Shown in pieces: positions 1-7,801 of a DNA stretch of 14,601 nt. The position numbers were made by a program, and so were the translations under genes. Origin of the DNA: JBDNJM01 sp041687755 (GTDB taxonomy: Bacteria; Planctomycetota; UBA1135; GCA-002686595); NCBI GenBank assembly GCA_041687755.1, contig JBDNJM010000061.1, positions 1 through 14,601 of the forward strand. The letters are read 5' to 3'. The notes under the pieces are model-generated. The model had not been told where the DNA came from and searched no databases. It was given only the letters and a program-made list of their open reading frames with translations. The stretch's first letter is position 1, and every line of letters starts with the position of its first letter.

Positions 1-134
1 CCGCACTCCGAGCAGCGGGGTTTGCCGCGTGGGCGGGCAACGTCAACCACAAGCCCCTGGGGCTCGAAGTTCAGCCGGGCAATCGAGACTCCTTGGACGC
101 AGATGAGGTGGCGAAGTAGCGTGGTGGCGCGCAT
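1..134 (-). CDS. ISL3-family transposase, N-terminal fragment (runs off window)
   Basis: A minus-strand frame opens at ATG 134-132 and stays open to the window edge (44 complete codons). The translation starts MRATTLLRHLICVQGV and reaches PRCSECG at residues 39-45. This matches the start of ISL3 transposases: a short helical lead, a beta segment of the form 'gLVVDVA', and then the first Cys-x-x-Cys pair of the ISL3 zinc finger (here Cys41 and Cys44). The DDE catalytic domain and the rest of the zinc finger lie outside the window. The protein would cut and rejoin the IS ends in the cytoplasm. No good ribosome-binding site precedes the ATG, which is common in IS transposases. Whether the full gene is intact cannot be judged here. 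Confidence 0.78.
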   Translation of the reverse strand, partial: MRATTLLRHLICVQGVSIARLNFEPQGLVVDVARPRGKPRCSEC

Positions 135-263
135 GGCGGGGATCCGGGGGTTGGATGTTAGAGACCCACATCCTGGCGTCCTTGCCGTGCGCAACCCAGC
201 GCGCCTGCTGAAACGGCTCCCCGGCCCCATTGTTCGCCTGCTACCTCACGAACTCGCCCCCAG

Positions 264-290
264 GGCACCCACTAAAGGGACAGGAGAGCC
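264..290 (-). repeat. 27-bp IS terminal repeat, copy 1
   Basis: This exact 27-bp sequence is also present at 14229-14255 in the same orientation. Read on the minus strand it starts GGCTCTCCTGTCCC and ends GTGGGTGCC. It lies upstream of the transposase start, so here it is the transposase-proximal end of the ISL3-type element. Flanking bases on both sides differ between the two copies, which fits a terminal inverted repeat of about 27 bp, within the usual ISL3 range. Confidence 0.75.
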
Positions 291-2266
291 GACGTTTTGT
301 CATCGAAGACCTCCCCTCATTCGTCGTCCTCTCGGTGTCCGTCAGTGACGCCTGTATCAGACAACGGAAGAGCATCGAACTGGACCCCTACAGCGACTCA
401 GGGTCCGTCGAGTTCATCGTCAAGAGGGGCCACCGCCTGTCCGGCCGCTTCATGCTGGGGGACACGCCGGTTCCCGACTCGGCATTCTCGCTCTGGAGTG
501 CGGGTCTAAACCAGAGCACGCACAACGCCGACGCGGAGGGACGCTTCGAAGTCGGAGGCTTGCCCACCTCGACGGTCACATTCGAACCCCAATGGGCTGG
601 GGTGCAGCCTTTCGAGATTGAGATCTCCGGGGACACGGACCTCGGTGACCTCAAGATGCCGTTTCCTGGCTACCTCAAGGGCACCGTCCTGGGTCAGCAC
701 CCGATTCCGAAGAGGGCGTTCTTGGTTCAGCTTGAGGGCATAGCTGGACCAGGGGCGAGCAGCGACGTGCAGGAAGATGGCTCGTTCTCCCTCGTAGGAA
801 CGGTGGACGACGCCCGGGTGGTACTGATCGATGCGCAATCACCCGTCCGGTTGCGCGTGCTGAGCTCCCAACGCGTAGACAGCGAGGCCCCCGCCCTGGA
901 GTTCATGCTGGACGAGTTGACGGGTTCGATTTCCTTCGAGCCCGAAGCCTCTACCCCATCCAGTGAAGGCCAGAGGTTCGGGGTTCGTGTCAGCTACATG
1001 TCCGGGATACTCGCTCGCGAGGTCGAGCTAGCACCAGGCACGTCGGGCGGCCTGACGATCCCCTACTTGCCGAGGGGAACCTACCGCGTAAGCGTTTCGA
1101 CCGAGGGTGTCGGGTATCGGCTCTGGGAGGATGTTGCGGTCGAGCCCGGCGCCGATACTCACCTAGAAGGAGGCGGCCTGCCGCTAACCTCCCTGGTCTG
1201 CGCAGTTGGACCGCCGTCCACCAACGATCCCGCATCTCTCGAAGCGGTCTTGGTCGACTCACTGGGACGGGTCTTGCGCTCGCCGGTCAGCCCGAATGAA
1301 CGAGCGGCTTTCGAGGGCTTGGAACCCGGCGCGTACTGCGTCTGCATCACGGACTTGGCAGACAAGGTCCTGGTGAAGTCAGCAGGCATTCTCGTCCCGG
1401 GCGAGAACCAGGTCGCTCTGGACTGCTCCGCCCCATCGAGCCTGAAGGTCGTCCTCGAAAACGGGGCAGCGCCCACCGCTGCCGGGGTCGCGGGGCTGCG
1501 CGCCCGGCTTCAACACATGGGCCTCGATGGCATGCGCAGGGACCTGCTCGAATGGACCGAGTCCGACGAAGTCAGCTTCAGCTGGGACAGCCTTGCCCCA
1601 GGGGAGTACCGGCTCTCGCTCGTTCCGCGAACACCAGGTGCCGCGCCGGCGTACCAATCCGTTCTGGACCTCCAGCCGGGGGAGCGTGCGGTCGTGGAGA
1701 TCCCAGCTCAAGGCCAGACCTCGGGGGTTCGATTCGTCGATGCCACCGGCGCCAGCCTCACCTTTCGAGCGGTTCGTGCGGTGTCCCTCACGGACTTTAG
1801 GGGCGTTGCGTCGGCGCAGCTGAGCCTGACGGATGCCTATCTCTGGGCGGGAGTGCCCGATGGGGACACGACGCTGTTCTTCTGCACCCTTGACGAGCAG
1901 CCCGTGAGGTCTTTGGTCATGCGCCCGATCCAAGAAGTGGTCGTTGGGGTCCTCGATCGAGGCCCCGAAGGTCGGTCGGAGTCGACCGTGGTCATCGAAG
2001 GCTTCGAAATTCGCGCTGCCCTGCTGCAACCGGAGTCTCGCTTTGCCCCTCCCCGACTTGAAGTCATCGGATTCGGGGATGCCCGGCTCGAGAGAATGCT
2101 GGGGGCGAGTTTCGCCTTGGCGCCCCAGCTTGATGAAGACCAGATCTCCTGGCCCGACATTCCGAGCGGACTACGCCTCGCGCTTATCGACTGGGTATCT
2201 ACGGACCCCGGGCACCTGATGGACTTCACCGTTGATGGCAACCGAACCCTCTCACTGCCACGCTAG
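291..2266 (+). pseudogene. 5'-truncated large protein with carboxypeptidase-regulatory-like beta domains
   Basis: The frame is open from 212 to the TAG at 2264-2266. The part before 291 is IS sequence, and only a TTG at 230 inside the IS terminus could start the whole frame; the first in-frame ATG in the gene part is near 452. I therefore read it as a gene that lost its promoter, start and any signal peptide to the IS insertion. About 650 residues remain. Several modules have the pattern of carboxypeptidase-regulatory-like or Cna-B-like folds: HRLSGRFMLGDTPVPDSAFSLW followed by ADAEGRFEVGGLP, then YLKGTVLGQHPIP followed by QEDGSFSLVG, and later LPRGTYRVSVSTEG, LEPGAYCVCITD and LAPGEYRLSLVP. 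Such domains are usually extracytoplasmic structural or adhesive units. No catalytic motif is visible. By eye, third codon positions are less GC-biased than in neighbouring genes. It could still be weakly expressed from a start in the IS; function unknown. Confidence 0.6.
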
Positions 2267-2602
2267 CCCAGGGCCAGTGCAGCATCCACTCGGCACCGCG
2301 GTGACCCCTGCCTCACGATCGGAGGCCCCTCCGGGGAGCCAGCTCTGAGGACCAAAAAGTGGGATTAGGCCGACGCCTCAAACGCTGACGGAAGCTGCAG
2401 ACTTCCGCTGGGCGAGAGGCCTGCATGCAGCTCGCCCTATGGCCCCTGATCGCGTTTCGGCACTTGGGCCCATCCTGCGGGACCTTCGACCTCAAGCCGC
2501 CCTTTGAACAGGCGCCCGAAATCGCCGGCTGCTGGACCGCGCGGTCGAACGGCCGACGTTAGGTCGGGGCACCGGAGGCCGGGAGCGGCGTAGACTGCAG
2601 CT
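2267..2602. other. Intergenic region upstream of the UnbV-like gene
   Basis: These 336 bases separate the truncated gene from the UnbV-like gene. A short G/C stem-loop lies around 2320-2345 (GGAGGCCCCTCCGGGGAGCC) without a T-run, so it is only a weak terminator candidate for the upstream gene. The sequence just before the next start contains TAGACT at about 2590, which could be a -10 element, but no convincing -35 is paired with it. I see no coding sequence or RNA gene. Confidence 0.4.
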
Positions 2603-4369
2603 ATGCGCCGCCTCCTGATTGTCGCCCTGTTCGTGGGCCTCCTCGCCGCCTCTTGGTGGCTCGACCGCCGTGCCGCCGAAGGGCCCGCGCCCACCGGGGA
2701 CCTGGGCTTTGCGTTGACCGAGGTGTCCGCGGAGCTGGGGCTAGACTTCGAGCACTCGGCCGCCGACATCGACGAAAAGGTCAATCACATCGCCGACCAC
2801 ATCATGGGCGTCGGCGCGGCCCTGTCCGTGGCGGACGTGGACGGTGACGGATGGCTGGACGCATTCTTCTCGAACTCGGACTTCGGCGCGGACAACGGCC
2901 TGTTCCTGAACCGCGAGGGCGAGCGCTTCGAGAACGTGACCGCCGATTGGGGCCTGACGGGGCTCAACTCGCGCGAGACGGGCGTCTCGATGGGCAGCCT
3001 GTTCTGCGACCTGGAGAACGACGGCGACCCCGACCTGCTGCTGTACCGCTACGGCCAGCTCGGGCTGTTCGAGAACGAGGGCGGGCGCTTTGTCGACCGC
3101 TCGGAGGCGAGCGGCGTCGCGCGCTGGATGAACTCGAACGCCGCCTGCGCGCTGGACCACGACCGCGACGGGCTGCTCGATCTATACGTGGGCGGGTACT
3201 ACAAGGCGCGCCACGACCTGTGGGACCTAGACACCACAGTGATCATGCACAACTCGGGCGAGTTCGCGGACAACGGCGGGCGCAACGTCCTGCTGCACAA
3301 CCGCGGCGACCTGAACTTCGCCGACGTGAGCGACGCCCAGGGCCTCGACCAGACCCTGTGGACCTTTGCGACTCTGAGCGCTGACCTCGATGAGGACGGC
3401 TGGCCGGACCTGTACGTGGCGAACGACTACGGTTCGGAGCAGCTGCTCTTGAACCGCGAGGGCCGGGGCTTCGAGGAGTCGGAGACCGTCTCGATGGGCC
3501 ACGACAGCAAGAGCGGCATGTCGATCGCCCTCGGCAACGTGCGCAACGACGACACCCTGGCCGTGTTCATCGCGAACATCTCGGCCGACGGCTGGATCTT
3601 CCACGGCAACAACCTGCGCATCAACCGGCTGCCCAAGGGCGGCGGCCTGTCGCAGGAAGCGCGCGGCCAAATGGTCAACACGGGCTGGGCCTGGGGCGCG
3701 CAATTCGGCGACCTGGACCTCGACGGCTACCAGGACCTGTTCGTGGTCAACGGATTCATCTCCGGCGACCCCAAGCGCCAGTACTGGTACGAGGCGAGCA
3801 AGCTGGCCAGCGGTACCGGTTCCATCCTCGAGGACGCCGCCTCCTGGGCTCCGTTCGATGGCCGCAGCCAGTCCGGCTACGAGCGCTCCGCCGTGCTGCG
3901 CAACAAGGCCGGGCGCGCGTTCGTTGACGTCGCCGGTGAAGCCGGCATCACGGACGTCCTCGACGGCCGCAGCGTCGTGCTCGCCGACTACCGCAACGTC
4001 GGCGTCCTCGACGCGATGATCGCGAACCAGGAAGCCCGCGCGCTCTACTACCGCAACGCCCCGGCCGCGTCCGGCTGGGTCGAACTGAAGCTGGAGGGCA
4101 CGCAGAGCAACCGCGACGCCGTCGGCGCCGCGGTCGCCCTGACCTTCGGCACCCAACGCCAGCGCCAGATCGTGACCGCGGGCTCCGGCTTCTCGAGCCA
4201 GACCGACCTGCGCCTGCACTTCGGCCTCGCTGACCACGCCGGCCCGGTCTCGGCGACGGTGACCTGGCCCTCCGGCGCCGTCCAAGAGTTGGCCGAGCTC
4301 GAACAGGGCCGCCTGCATCCGGTGCTTGAACCCGAGGCTCTCAGCCCCCAGGACGCCGAAGCTCCCTGA
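2603..4369 (+). CDS. UnbV/CRTAC1-like FG-GAP repeat protein with C-terminal ASPIC/UnbV domain
   Basis: The protein has 588 residues. It starts with MRRLLIVALFVGLLAASWWL, a signal peptide or N-terminal membrane anchor, so it is exported or periplasm-facing. The body carries FG-GAP/VCBS-type repeats with calcium-binding loops of the form DxDxDGxxD at residues 78-86, 136-144, 185-193, 261-269 and 370-378, as expected for a seven-bladed beta-propeller. The C-terminus (about 503-562) fits the ASPIC/UnbV domain: RDAVGAAVALTFG, then GSGFSSQTDLRLHFGL and TWPSGAVQEL. Family members include UnbV of enediyne clusters and animal CRTAC1; the biochemical role is not established. The start at 2603 is chosen because it gives the export signal directly. 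The next gene on the same strand, 157 bases away, encodes the usual partner, a UnbU-like membrane protein. All repeats look complete, with no frameshift. Confidence 0.93.
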   Translation: MRRLLIVALFVGLLAASWWLDRRAAEGPAPTGDLGFALTEVSAELGLDFEHSAADIDEKVNHIADHIMGVGAALSVADVDGDGWLDAFFSNSDFGADNGLFLNREGERFENVTADWGLTGLNSRETGVSMGSLFCDLENDGDPDLLLYRYGQLGLFENEGGRFVDRSEASGVARWMNSNAACALDHDRDGLLDLYVGGYYKARHDLWDLDTTVIMHNSGEFADNGGRNVLLHNRGDLNFADVSDAQGLDQTLWTFATLSADLDEDGWPDLYVANDYGSEQLLLNREGRGFEESETVSMGHDSKSGMSIALGNVRNDDTLAVFIANISADGWIFHGNNLRINRLPKGGGLSQEARGQMVNTGWAWGAQFGDLDLDGYQDLFVVNGFISGDPKRQYWYEASKLASGTGSILEDAASWAPFDGRSQSGYERSAVLRNKAGRAFVDVAGEAGITDVLDGRSVVLADYRNVGVLDAMIANQEARALYYRNAPAASGWVELKLEGTQSNRDAVGAAVALTFGTQRQRQIVTAGSGFSSQTDLRLHFGLADHAGPVSATVTWPSGAVQELAELEQGRLHPVLEPEALSPQDAEAP

Positions 4370-4526
4370 TAAGGCGCTCGAGCAGCACCCCAATTCGGCC
4401 CCCGAACCCGCGCGCCCGGAGCCCGGGCCCCCCGTTCAGGTCCCGCGCCCGCTCCCTGGGCCCGACGCCGACCCCGATCTCGAACCTCGACGGACCCGGA
4501 TCTCCCGAGCACCGTCCAATCGCACC

Positions 4527-5381
4527 ATGAGCAGCACCGCCCCCGTCCTCCAGGCGCCCCAGCAAGGCCCCCTCTTGAACTGGTTCGCCGGCCTCAACCC
4601 TAAGTGGCTGGTGACGATGCTGATCACGACGATCGTCGTCGTCGGCACGCTGCGCTTCGAGATCCTGCAGTCGATGTGGATCCTCCCGATCGCCGTCGGC
4701 ACGTCGATCGGCACCGAGCTGCTGCTCTCGCGCTTTGCCAAGGGCACCTTTTCGCCCATCCAGAGCGCATACATCAGCGGCACGTCGATGTCGATCCTGA
4801 CCCAGACCCAGCAGGGCGTGCTGTGGCCATTCGCCCTGGGAGCGGCGATCTCGATCACGTCGAAGTACGCCCTGACCTACCGCGGTCGGCACCTGTGGAA
4901 CCCGACGAACTTCGGCATCAGCGTCCTCGTGCTGCTGGCGCCCGGTTCGGTCAGCGTGCTCTCCCAGCAGTGGGGCAACGCCATCCCGACCTTGGTCGTG
5001 ATCTGGGTCGTCGGCCTGCTTGTCGCGACCCGCGCGAAGATCCTGCACGTCTCGCTCGCCTACGTCCTCGCGTTCTTCGCCTTCGCCGCCCTGCGCGCGG
5101 GCATCACCGGCGAGAGCTACCTGCTGGAGATGGCGCCGATCACCGGACCGATGTACCAGCTGTTCGTGTTCTTCATGATCACGGACCCGGCCACGACGGT
5201 CCGCTCGAAGCGCGGCCGCATCCTGGTGGCGGTGCTGATCGCCGCCGTCGAGTGCGCGATCCGGATGCCCGAAGTCTTTTCGTGGATCCCGCTGGGCGAG
5301 CACCTCCTGAAGGCCCCGCCGATCTTCGCGCTGGCGATCGTCGGCCCGATCGCAAAGTTCATCGACCTGCGCCGCGGCTAA
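4527..5381 (+). CDS. UnbU-like membrane protein of the RnfD/NqrB superfamily
   Basis: The protein has 284 residues and is an integral inner-membrane protein with roughly eight to ten hydrophobic segments (for example 26-42, 50-64, 102-112, 128-148, 152-168, 172-190, 209-218, 230-243 and 264-276). RHLWNPTNFG at 121-130 and FFMITDPATTVRS at 215-227 are the conserved blocks of the RnfD/NqrB-like family that contains UnbU of enediyne clusters. RnfD and NqrB proper are subunits of sodium- or proton-translocating redox pumps with covalently bound FMN. I see neither the usual flavinylation motif nor any other rnf/nqr gene here, so a working redox pump should not be assumed. The frame is open further upstream to 4326, but that stretch is proline- and arginine-rich and overlaps the preceding gene, so the ATG at 4527 is preferred. 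It follows the UnbV-like gene on the same strand and is probably cotranscribed. Confidence 0.85.
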   Translation: MSSTAPVLQAPQQGPLLNWFAGLNPKWLVTMLITTIVVVGTLRFEILQSMWILPIAVGTSIGTELLLSRFAKGTFSPIQSAYISGTSMSILTQTQQGVLWPFALGAAISITSKYALTYRGRHLWNPTNFGISVLVLLAPGSVSVLSQQWGNAIPTLVVIWVVGLLVATRAKILHVSLAYVLAFFAFAALRAGITGESYLLEMAPITGPMYQLFVFFMITDPATTVRSKRGRILVAVLIAAVECAIRMPEVFSWIPLGEHLLKAPPIFALAIVGPIAKFIDLRRG

Positions 5382-5932
5382 GCCCCACCTCGAGCGGCTC
5401 GAGATGCGCACGCACTCGGGCGCACGAGGGCCGAGGCGCCTGCCTGCGCGACTCGATGGGCATGCGCCCCGGCACGTCCTCCGGCTCGCCGAGCGCGTCC
5501 GCTCCCGCGCCCCCGGCGAAAGCGCTCGCGGCGGGGTGCTCCGCGTCCGCCCTTGCGCCCCGACTGCAAGGCATCGACGAGTCGCGCGCGATCTCTGGTA
5601 ACCCCTCGGCGACTAGGGCGGAACCGGCCTTTAGGCCGCTCTTTAGAGGATTCGCGCGCAACCGATGGGAGCTCGCGTGGTCGACCCAGGGTGGGCGGGG
5701 GAGGCGGATGGCTGGCCCCCGGAGGATCGGCCGTCCCACGCCCGCCCGGCACCCCAATTGCACCCCAATTGCACCCCCACCGGCCCGCCCCAGGGACTCC
5801 CGTGCCGCCGCCGGGACCGCCGCCGCCCAGGCCTCAGGTCTGCGCTGGCGCCCTGGCGATGACCCCCGAAACGGTCGGCCTAACAGCCGCCCGGTCCGAA
5901 TCGTCCACCCCCGGCCCCAGGGCCCCATCGCC
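5382..5932. other. Intergenic region between UnbU-like and barrel-like genes
   Basis: The 551 bases show no convincing gene on either strand; the open frames are arginine- and proline-rich GC artefacts. A small stem-loop at 5625-5638 (CGGCC, loop TTTA, GGCCG) followed by CTCTTT may be a weak terminator for the UnbU-like gene. An 11-bp unit, CACCCCAATTG, is directly repeated at 5750-5760 and 5761-5771, with a partial third copy after it. A promoter for the next gene must lie here but none is obvious. Confidence 0.4.
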
Positions 5933-6703
5933 ATGCGCCCCTTGCTCCTCCTGGCTGCCGTTGCCGGCAGCGCCTGCTCCGCGCCCCAGCTCCAAATCAC
6001 CCCGCGAGCCCTGAAGCTCGACATCGCGGGCGAGTTCGCCGCCAACAGCTCCGGCAGCACCGCCTTCAGCAACAGCTTAGAAGGCCTCGGCCTGACCGAG
6101 GACTCCACCGAGTTCTCGCCGCGGATCGACTTCCGCGCGGGCGGGCTGCAGATCACGGCGGACTACGTCGACGCCGCCTACGCCGGCCAGGGTTCGGTCG
6201 ACGGCACGATCGAGTTCAACGGCGTGGTCTTCGACGGCACCGAGGAGGTCAACACGGAGCTTGACCTGACCCTCGCTCGCGGCGTCGCCACGTTCGACTT
6301 CATCCCCAGCCAGCTCGTCGATATCGGCGTCGGCGTCGGCGGCGGGTACGCGGATGCGCGCGTGTTCATCCAGGGCCAGACGACCGGCGACACGGCCGAG
6401 ACCGACGAACAGGTCCCCTTCCCCTTCGTCGCCGCGCGCGCCGGCGTCGACGTGGGCCCGCTCTCGGTCGAAGTGCTCGCGGGCTGGCTCGAGGTCGACA
6501 TCGACGACGTGCAAGCCAGTTACCTGGACCTCGACGGCATGGTCCGCTGGACGTTCCTCGGCGGCGACGAGCACTTCGGCGGTGCGCTCGTGGCCGGCTA
6601 CCGGTACATCGACCTCGAGCTCGACTACACCAGCGGCAGCGACGACATCCTGATCGACGCGGAACTCACCGGGCCCTACCTCGGCCTCAGCCTCGTGCTC
6701 TGA
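5933..6703 (+). CDS. Small exported protein, probable outer-membrane beta-barrel
   Basis: The protein has 256 residues. The N-terminus MRPLLLLAAVAGSACSAPQ is a signal peptide; cleavage could follow CSA, or Cys15 could be a lipidation site, although GSAC is a poor lipobox. The mature part is rich in alternating polar and hydrophobic stretches: SPRIDFRAGGLQITADYVDA, VDIGVGVGGGYADARVFI, FVAARAGVDVGPLSVEVLAGWLEV and GALVAGYRYIDLELDYT. It ends YLGLSLVL, hydrophobic to the last residue as outer-membrane barrels often are. It is acidic, with few lysines. I do not recognise a named family. The ATG at 5933 is chosen because it directly gives the signal peptide; the open frame upstream has no coding character. 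A strong terminator follows 60 bases after the stop, so it is likely a single-gene unit or the end of a transcript. Confidence 0.62.
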   Translation: MRPLLLLAAVAGSACSAPQLQITPRALKLDIAGEFAANSSGSTAFSNSLEGLGLTEDSTEFSPRIDFRAGGLQITADYVDAAYAGQGSVDGTIEFNGVVFDGTEEVNTELDLTLARGVATFDFIPSQLVDIGVGVGGGYADARVFIQGQTTGDTAETDEQVPFPFVAARAGVDVGPLSVEVLAGWLEVDIDDVQASYLDLDGMVRWTFLGGDEHFGGALVAGYRYIDLELDYTSGSDDILIDAELTGPYLGLSLVL

Positions 6704-6762
6704 GCCACGACGTAGAGCGGGAGGTTCGACCTCCGGTGCGCGACCCTCGAGCGCGTGCGTGC

Positions 6763-6786
6763 AGGGCCCCCGCGGGGGCCCTTTTT
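6763..6786 (+). terminator. Rho-independent terminator of the barrel-like gene
   Basis: A perfect palindrome at 6763-6782 (AGGGCCCCCG then CGGGGGCCCT) is followed directly by TTTTT at 6782-6786. It lies 60 bases after the stop at 6703 and is oriented to stop plus-strand transcription. Confidence 0.9.
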
Positions 6787-6972
6787 CGTTCAGACGCGAG
6801 CACTCGAGGCTCGGCCGCCGGCGACAAGCCTCGCGCTCGCTCGGTGGAAGAGGTTCGCGCGAAGACGTCCATGCTCCACATCGTGAACGAGCGCCGCGCC
6901 CTGGGCCTCGTGCCAGCCCGACGAGTTCGTCCGACAGGTTCCTGTTCCGATGTGCTGGGCGAGCGAGGACCC

Positions 6973-7017
6973 AAACGAAAAGGAGGGAGAGAACGCCCCC
7001 CCGGGGTTCTCTCCCTC
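6973..7017 (-). terminator. Minus-strand Rho-independent terminator
   Basis: A perfect 12-bp stem pairs 6983-6994 with 7006-7017 around an 11-base C/G-rich loop. Read on the minus strand the stem is followed by CTTTTCGTTT (6982-6973), a T-rich tail; on the plus strand no T-run follows. It therefore ends minus-strand transcripts, either of the DoxX-like gene (stop at 7343) or of a separate RNA from the hairpin-rich stretch in between. Confidence 0.8.
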
Positions 7018-7270
7018 TACGAGTGTCTAGATTGTGCTCAGGCGCTGGGCGAGGCCGGTGAGGGCCTCGGGTCTCGTCCGGGTAGGGGAACGAGACCGGC
7101 GTCCGAAGTATTGTCAGTCACTCTGGTCGGCCCCACGAACATGTCGGGGGACCTTCGACCCGGCCTGCCCAGCCGGGTGATCGAGCTGTCTGTCCTTAGC
7201 GACCTCGGCCGGCCGCTCGGGCGAGTCACCCGTGCAGAGCACGGGAGCCTTCTCGGGCGTGAGAAGACAG
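7018..7270 (-). ncRNA. Candidate structured RNA or long structured 3' UTR
   Basis: This gene-free stretch between convergent genes contains five successive stems: 7051-7056 with 7063-7068 (6 bp), 7070-7077 with 7090-7097 (8 bp), 7158-7164 with 7172-7178 (7 bp), 7229-7235 with 7239-7245 (7 bp) and 7249-7254 with 7261-7266 (6 bp). A further imperfect stem pairs 7129-7134 with 7147-7153. The minus-strand terminator at 6973-7017 closes the series, which suggests transcription on the minus strand. I could not match it to RNase P RNA, tmRNA, SRP RNA or 6S RNA. It may be an independent RNA or the structured tail of the DoxX-like mRNA. No promoter was identified, and GC-rich DNA forms chance hairpins. 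Confidence 0.4.
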
Positions 7271-7342
7271 TCATCCGAAAGACCGCGCATCCTCAAGTCC
7301 GACGGCCGGAGTTCGTGGCCCCCGCGGCGTCGCTTTGGTGGA

Positions 7343-7801
7343 TCAAGCCACCATGGCGTCGACGCGGGTCAGCATCGAACCGACGACCGGCAGTTCGCGG
7401 CGGCGGACATAACCGATAACCAGGGCCGCGACGGTGGTAACCAGAGCCATGCTGAAAAGGGCGCCGCCGTCGCCGACCCCGTTCTGGTCCTTGAAGACGA
7501 CTCCCAGCACGGTGAGGTGGCTAAACAGCGCGCCGCCCATCGTGCCGAGGGCGACCAGGGCGCCCAGGCTGGCGAAGCGCGGCGTCAGCAGCAGGACCAC
7601 GGCGAGCAACTCGACCAGGCCGGAACCGATGCGCCCGAAGGGCTCGACGCCGAGTTGGGTGAACAGTTCAACCGCCTCGGGCGCTCCTGTGAACTTGAAG
7701 AAGAGGGTCTGGCCGAGGATGCCGGCGGCGACGAGTTGGGCGGTCCAGGAGGCGATGCGGGCGGGGCGGGAGAGCGGCGCGGGGGGCTTGATGGCGTTCA
7801 T
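7343..7801 (-). CDS. DoxX-like integral membrane protein
   Basis: The protein has 152 residues and four hydrophobic segments at about 18-38, 57-72, 76-102 and 113-130. The order of segments and blocks such as GILGQTLFFKFTGAPEAVELF, GSGLVELLAVVLLL and GALFSHLTVLG fit the DoxX/DoxX-like family of small inner-membrane proteins. Members are linked to thiosulfate:quinone oxidoreductase in archaea and to redox or oxidative-stress functions in bacteria, but most have no assigned reaction, and no partner gene is adjacent here. The frame extends upstream to 8029, but that part is arginine- and proline-rich without membrane character, so ATG 7801-7799 (MNAIKPPAPL) is preferred. The gene is convergent with the barrel-like gene, and its transcript probably ends at the terminator near 6980. 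Confidence 0.8.
   Translation of the reverse strand: MNAIKPPAPLSRPARIASWTAQLVAAGILGQTLFFKFTGAPEAVELFTQLGVEPFGRIGSGLVELLAVVLLLTPRFASLGALVALGTMGGALFSHLTVLGVVFKDQNGVGDGGALFSMALVTTVAALVIGYVRRRELPVVGSMLTRVDAMVA

Larger units (their letters stand above)
1..290 (-). mobile_element. ISL3-family insertion sequence, partial (transposase-proximal end)
   Basis: The segment holds the start of an ISL3-type transposase on the minus strand and, 130 bases upstream of it, a 27-bp sequence at 264-290. Read on the minus strand this begins GGCTCTCCTGTCCC, resembling the GGYTCTT-type termini of ISL3 elements. The same 27 bp recur at 14229-14255, and both copies lose similarity exactly after the final AGAGCC, so position 290 is the probable outer edge of the element. 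The rest of the element, including its other terminus and the matching 8-bp target duplication, lies left of the window. If the edge is right, one target-duplication copy would be the 8 bases at 291-298. Family assignment rests on the transposase N-terminus; the exact boundary is inference. Confidence 0.7.

Noticed and set aside
230..290. Start of the beta-domain protein at TTG 230
   Set aside because: This stretch is the IS terminus repeated at 14229-14255, so it is not native coding sequence of the gene, though translation from it cannot be excluded.
3227..4393. A 388-codon minus-strand open frame antisense to the UnbV-like gene
   Set aside because: The opposite strand carries complete FG-GAP calcium loops and a UnbV domain; the antisense frame is compositional.
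2603..5381. An enediyne biosynthetic cluster
   Set aside because: Only the UnbV- and UnbU-like genes are present; no polyketide synthase, thioesterase or resistance gene is in the window, and the pair occurs widely in bacteria that make no enediyne.
4604..6703. A 699-codon plus-strand open frame spanning the UnbU-like gene and the barrel-like gene
   Set aside because: Its first two thirds is arginine/proline/histidine-rich out-of-frame translation of the UnbU-like gene and intergenic DNA. Only the last 256 codons, from ATG 5933, have protein character.
7038..7274. Short minus-strand open frames over the hairpin array
   Set aside because: No start context, no recognisable domain, and the region is dominated by perfect stem-loops, which fits RNA structure better than coding.
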